This document shows positions 12,761 to 15,569 of a DNA stretch of 15,569 nt, piece after piece. How positions within the stretch are numbered: the first letter of the stretch is position 1; every line of letters begins with the position of its first letter. The translations under genes and the position numbers were made by a program. Origin of the DNA: an uncultured Prevotella sp. (GTDB lineage: Bacteria > Bacteroidota > Bacteroidia > Bacteroidales > Bacteroidaceae); assembly GCA_900553285.1 (NCBI GenBank), contig USCX01000022.1:1-15569 (forward strand). Direction: 5' to 3'. A model generated the notes under the pieces. That model was not told the origin of the DNA. It worked only from the letters and a program-made list of their open reading frames with translations, and did not search any database.

Positions 12761-15277
12761 TTATTCGAGGTCGACTACGGTTATCCCGGCGCCGCCGAAG
12801 CGTACGTCTTCATCGTGTGCAGAGCGAACGCCGGGGTAGCTGGCGAGATATTGCCTGATGAGGCTTCGTAGTGCGCCGGTGCCTGTGCCATGGAGGATGC
12901 GTACACGTGGTATTCCAAGCATGGTGGCGTCGTCGATGAAGTAACGGACTGCATTTAAGGCTTCATCTCCCCGATAACCACGGAGGTCTATGTCTGTTTT
13001 GAAGTGTGAGCGTCGCTCGTCGATGGTTCGACGGGTAGAGTTGTTGACGGCCTGAACGACAGAACTGATTGTAGCTTCTTCTTGGGGAGTTGCAGGTTCG
13101 AGGCGGTCTACGGGTACCGTGGTGTACATTACGCCGAAAAGAACGCGGGCAGTTCGGCCTTGGAGGCTGACGATACGTCCTGTGGAAACTTGCCCTTTGA
13201 TGCGTACGGTGTCACCGGCATGAAGCGCTTTGCGGACCGGCTTGGACGGGGCTGGCGAGGAGTCTTGGGCGGGAGATAAGACGTTTTTTTCTTTTTTGCG
13301 ATCTCGGTTACGTTGTTGACGTTGCTTGATTTGCTCAATTTTCCTGGCAATGCGGTCTTCTTCCTGAGACGTGTTGGCGATTTCGTTCTTGAAGGTTTCG
13401 AGTTCGCTACGTACTTCTTTTGTCCGTTCTTTTTCAGCTTGTGCTTCACGGATAGAGCGGATGGTCTGCTCAATTTTGGCGTTCGATTCTTTTAGCAGTT
13501 GCGATGCCTCTTCGCGTGCTTTGGTGATGACGTCCTTCTTTTGAGCCTGCAATTGCTGCATTTCGTTTTCATAGCGTTGCAGAAGGTCGTCAAGTTGTTT
13601 CTCTTGTTTCCGGATGTTCTGGCGTTTGTTCTCCCAATATCTTTTGTCGCGGTTGATTTCTTGTAGATATTTTTCAGACAGGATGTAGTCCTGTCCGACG
13701 ATTTCGGCCGCATCTTTCATGATGGTCTCGGGTATTCCTATCTTCCGGGCGATTTCGAGGGCGAACGAACTGCCCGGACTGCCTACTTGCAAGATGAACA
13801 GCGGTTGAAGATGTTGTACATCGTAGAGCATGGCTCCGTTGACGATGCCTTCGTGTGCTTCGGCAAAAGATTTTAGATTTTGGAAGTGAGTGGTGATGAC
13901 TCCGTAGGCTCCTACTTCGAGATAGCGTTTCAGGATGGCTTCGGCAATGGCGCCACCGATTTGAGGTTCAGTCCCACTTCCGAATTCGTCAATGAGGATA
14001 AGACTATGTTCATCGCTCGATTTGATCATCTGTTTCATGTGGATGAGATGGCTCGAATAGGTGCTGAGGTCATTCTCTATGCTTTGGTCGTCGCCGATGT
14101 CAAGGAAGATATGGTCGAAGATTCCGACGCGCGAACTTTCATGAACGGGAATGGGATATCCGCATTGCACCATATATTGCAACAGGCCAACGGTCTTCAG
14201 GCAGATGGATTTCCCTCCGGCATTCGGGCCGGAAATGAGGAGAATGCGGTGGTTGTGGGTGAGTTTGATGTCGAGCGGAATGATTTCCTTTCCTTGCTTG
14301 CTGAGTGTTAATTTGAGTAAGGGGTGTGTGGCTTGATACCATTCGATATATGGGGCGCCTGCAATTTCGGGAATGCAGGCATTAATGGTTTGAGCAAAGA
14401 GCATTTTCGCCCTAATAAAGTCTATCTCACCCAAGAAGAGTAGTGATTCTACCATGGGAGTGATGAAAGGCCTGATTTCTCCGGTCACTTCTTGCAGAAT
14501 GCGGATGACCTCGCGCTTTTCCGCGGCTTTCAGTTCACGCACTTTATTGTTGGCCTCAACAATAACGGCTGGTTCGATGAATACTGTTTTTCCTGTGGCG
14601 GATTCATCATGTACGATACCCTTGATTTTGCGTTTTAAGGCAGGGTTGACCGGAATGACAAGTCGGCCGTCGCGCATGGTGGGACTTACACTACGGTCTA
14701 TGTATCCTTCGTCTTGTGCGGTGTGAATGATGTTGCGCAGCGAATAGGAGATGCTTCGGATTACGCTTTCTAATTCGTGGCGGATGGATAGGAGCTCGGG
14801 AGAGGCGGTATCTTTGATTTTCCCGTATTTGTTCAGGACAGCATCAATCTTTCGAACGATGGCTGGGAATGTTTGAATTTTGTTGGCTTCTTCGTGAAGA
14901 TAAGGATATTTATAGTCATGTTCTCTATCTTCTCCTTCATTCAAATCTTCTGAAAAGATTTCGACCAATTGGTTAATGGTGTCGAGAGAGCGTTTCAGGT
15001 TGAAGAGCGGTATTTCTTCCATGTAGGTTCGTTCAGGACGGATATGAAGGAGTTCATTGCGAACATCGAAAAAGTTTTCCTCATATTCAATACCTTCGTC
15101 GTAGAAACGTTTGAATTCGCTGATTTTCGCGAGTTCACGTTCGACATCCTCTTTTGTGGTGTAAAAGATAGATTTATCAACTTTTTCCGTGCCTAATGAA
15201 GAGATGCAACGCCCTTTGACGAGTCTTCGGATGTCATCAAAACCTATTTTATGCTCGTAATTGTCTGGATAGACCAT
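12761..15277 (-). CDS. mutS2: MutS2 endonuclease / ribosome-collision ATPase
   Basis: The 838-aa protein is a full-length MutS2. The MutS-like core and lever region (1-330) is followed by the ABC-type ATPase with Walker A GPNAGGKS (350-357), DDQSIENDLSTYSSH (396-410, signature region), Walker B LILIDEFGSGTEP (426-438; Asp430, Glu431) and ITTHF (461-465). A long charged coiled coil covers about 535-665, then a KOW-like segment (GDTVRIKG...GRIVSL, 688-705). A C-terminal Smr nuclease domain (about 760-838) has DLRGYRGDEA (764-773) and HGTGTGALR (796-804). Known roles of the family are suppression of recombination and rescue of collided ribosomes. I chose ATG 15277: similarity starts at MVYPDNYEHKIGFD and a TAnnTTTG box lies 27 nt upstream; the in-frame ATG at 15445 would add 56 non-family residues and include that promoter. 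No defects were seen. Confidence 0.96.
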   Translation of the reverse strand: MVYPDNYEHKIGFDDIRRLVKGRCISSLGTEKVDKSIFYTTKEDVERELAKISEFKRFYDEGIEYEENFFDVRNELLHIRPERTYMEEIPLFNLKRSLDTINQLVEIFSEDLNEGEDREHDYKYPYLHEEANKIQTFPAIVRKIDAVLNKYGKIKDTASPELLSIRHELESVIRSISYSLRNIIHTAQDEGYIDRSVSPTMRDGRLVIPVNPALKRKIKGIVHDESATGKTVFIEPAVIVEANNKVRELKAAEKREVIRILQEVTGEIRPFITPMVESLLFLGEIDFIRAKMLFAQTINACIPEIAGAPYIEWYQATHPLLKLTLSKQGKEIIPLDIKLTHNHRILLISGPNAGGKSICLKTVGLLQYMVQCGYPIPVHESSRVGIFDHIFLDIGDDQSIENDLSTYSSHLIHMKQMIKSSDEHSLILIDEFGSGTEPQIGGAIAEAILKRYLEVGAYGVITTHFQNLKSFAEAHEGIVNGAMLYDVQHLQPLFILQVGSPGSSFALEIARKIGIPETIMKDAAEIVGQDYILSEKYLQEINRDKRYWENKRQNIRKQEKQLDDLLQRYENEMQQLQAQKKDVITKAREEASQLLKESNAKIEQTIRSIREAQAEKERTKEVRSELETFKNEIANTSQEEDRIARKIEQIKQRQQRNRDRKKEKNVLSPAQDSSPAPSKPVRKALHAGDTVRIKGQVSTGRIVSLQGRTARVLFGVMYTTVPVDRLEPATPQEEATISSVVQAVNNSTRRTIDERRSHFKTDIDLRGYRGDEALNAVRYFIDDATMLGIPRVRILHGTGTGALRSLIRQYLASYPGVRSAHDEDVRFGGAGITVVDLE

Positions 15278-15303
15278 GTATTTGTTTATTGAAAATTTGA
15301 CAC

Positions 15304-15311
15304 CAAAGATA
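15304..15311 (-). promoter_or_regulatory. -7 element of the mutS2 promoter
   Basis: On the minus strand 15311-15304 reads TATCTTTG, a full TAnnTTTG match. It implies a leader of about 20 nt to ATG 15277 and supports the shorter MutS2 start. A TTTG lies 23 nt upstream, slightly far for a -33 box. Confidence 0.6.
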
Positions 15312-15485
15312 ATACAAAAAAGTGAGATATCGGGCAAATTGCGGAAGTATGATTGAAAGTTAATAACTTGCGAGGCTGAATGAATAGAGTGATTTTCAGT
15401 TGAAACTGGGAAAATACCAGCTTGAATCGGATTTTTCGTGGTCATTTCTATCCAATGTAAAATGGAGTGTAAGAAAGAAATTCGC

Positions 15486-15493
15486 TATCTTTG
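15486..15493 (+). promoter_or_regulatory. Divergent promoter at the right edge
   Basis: TATCTTTG followed by CAC is a strong Bacteroidetes -7 element pointing rightwards, divergent from mutS2. It would start an RNA near 15500 that serves a gene beyond the window. No matching -33 TTTG is seen at 19-21 nt. Confidence 0.6.
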
Positions 15494-15540
15494 CACACGG
15501 ACAATTATATATTGACAATAAATAAACAGGTATATTAAAG

Positions 15541-15567
15541 ATGAAAAGAAAATCCAAACAAGTATAG
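15541..15567 (+). other. Nine-codon mini-ORF (including stop) after the edge promoter
   Basis: ATG at 15541 opens a frame encoding MKRKSKQV and stops at TAG 15565-15567. It lies about 40 nt after the predicted transcription start. It may be a short basic leader peptide for the gene beyond the window, or it may have no meaning and the true start lies further right. Confidence 0.3.
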
Positions 15568-15569
15568 AT

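Overview
The window is chromosomal DNA from a member of the Bacteroidales, in the Bacteroides/Prevotella/Paraprevotella range. I cannot fix the genus. Three things support this: the long-type PPi-dependent phosphofructokinase and MutS2 have Bacteroidales-like sequences; several genes are preceded by the Bacteroidetes promoter signature (TTTG ... TAnnTTTG) without a strong Shine-Dalgarno; and there is an MBG-repeat surface protein with a T9SS-like C-terminus. No tRNA, rRNA, CRISPR array or transposase was seen.

Left core block (1-6256). pfp (minus strand, glycolysis) is divergent from a tightly overlapping four-gene operon on the plus strand: kdsA, kdsD (Kdo synthesis for lipid A-core), a phospholipase-D-type cardiolipin synthase with a cleavable signal peptide, and a family-3 membrane acyltransferase. 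Overlaps of 4, 1 and 8 bp suggest translational coupling and a shared role in building the envelope.

Accessory block (6257-11162). This part is lower in GC, repetitive and partly decayed. Directly after the acyltransferase stop lies a truncated C-terminal remnant of a small secreted protein family. Next come a canonical promoter and a wrecked gene: a signal peptide split between frames, then a frameshifted domain that looks like a papain-fold (NlpC/CHAP-like) amidase. Three intact tandem paralogs of the secreted family follow (220, 221 and 221 aa; period about 720 bp). The arrangement of a dead putative toxin or amidase followed by multiplied, mosaic, signal-peptide-bearing paralogs is what an interbacterial immunity-gene array would look like. 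That is a hypothesis; I do not recognise the family. The block ends with a frameshifted MBG-repeat adhesin-like pseudogene.

Right core block (11163-15569). Two strong hairpins separate the convergent units. On the minus strand follow a NahK-like N-acetylhexosamine 1-kinase and mutS2, each with its own TAnnTTTG promoter element. A divergent promoter at the right edge points rightwards out of the window and is followed by a nine-codon (including stop) mini-ORF.

All frame disruptions I could find lie between 6.26 and 11.16 kb. The flanking core genes are intact over about 10 kb, which argues that the breaks are biological decay rather than general sequencing error.
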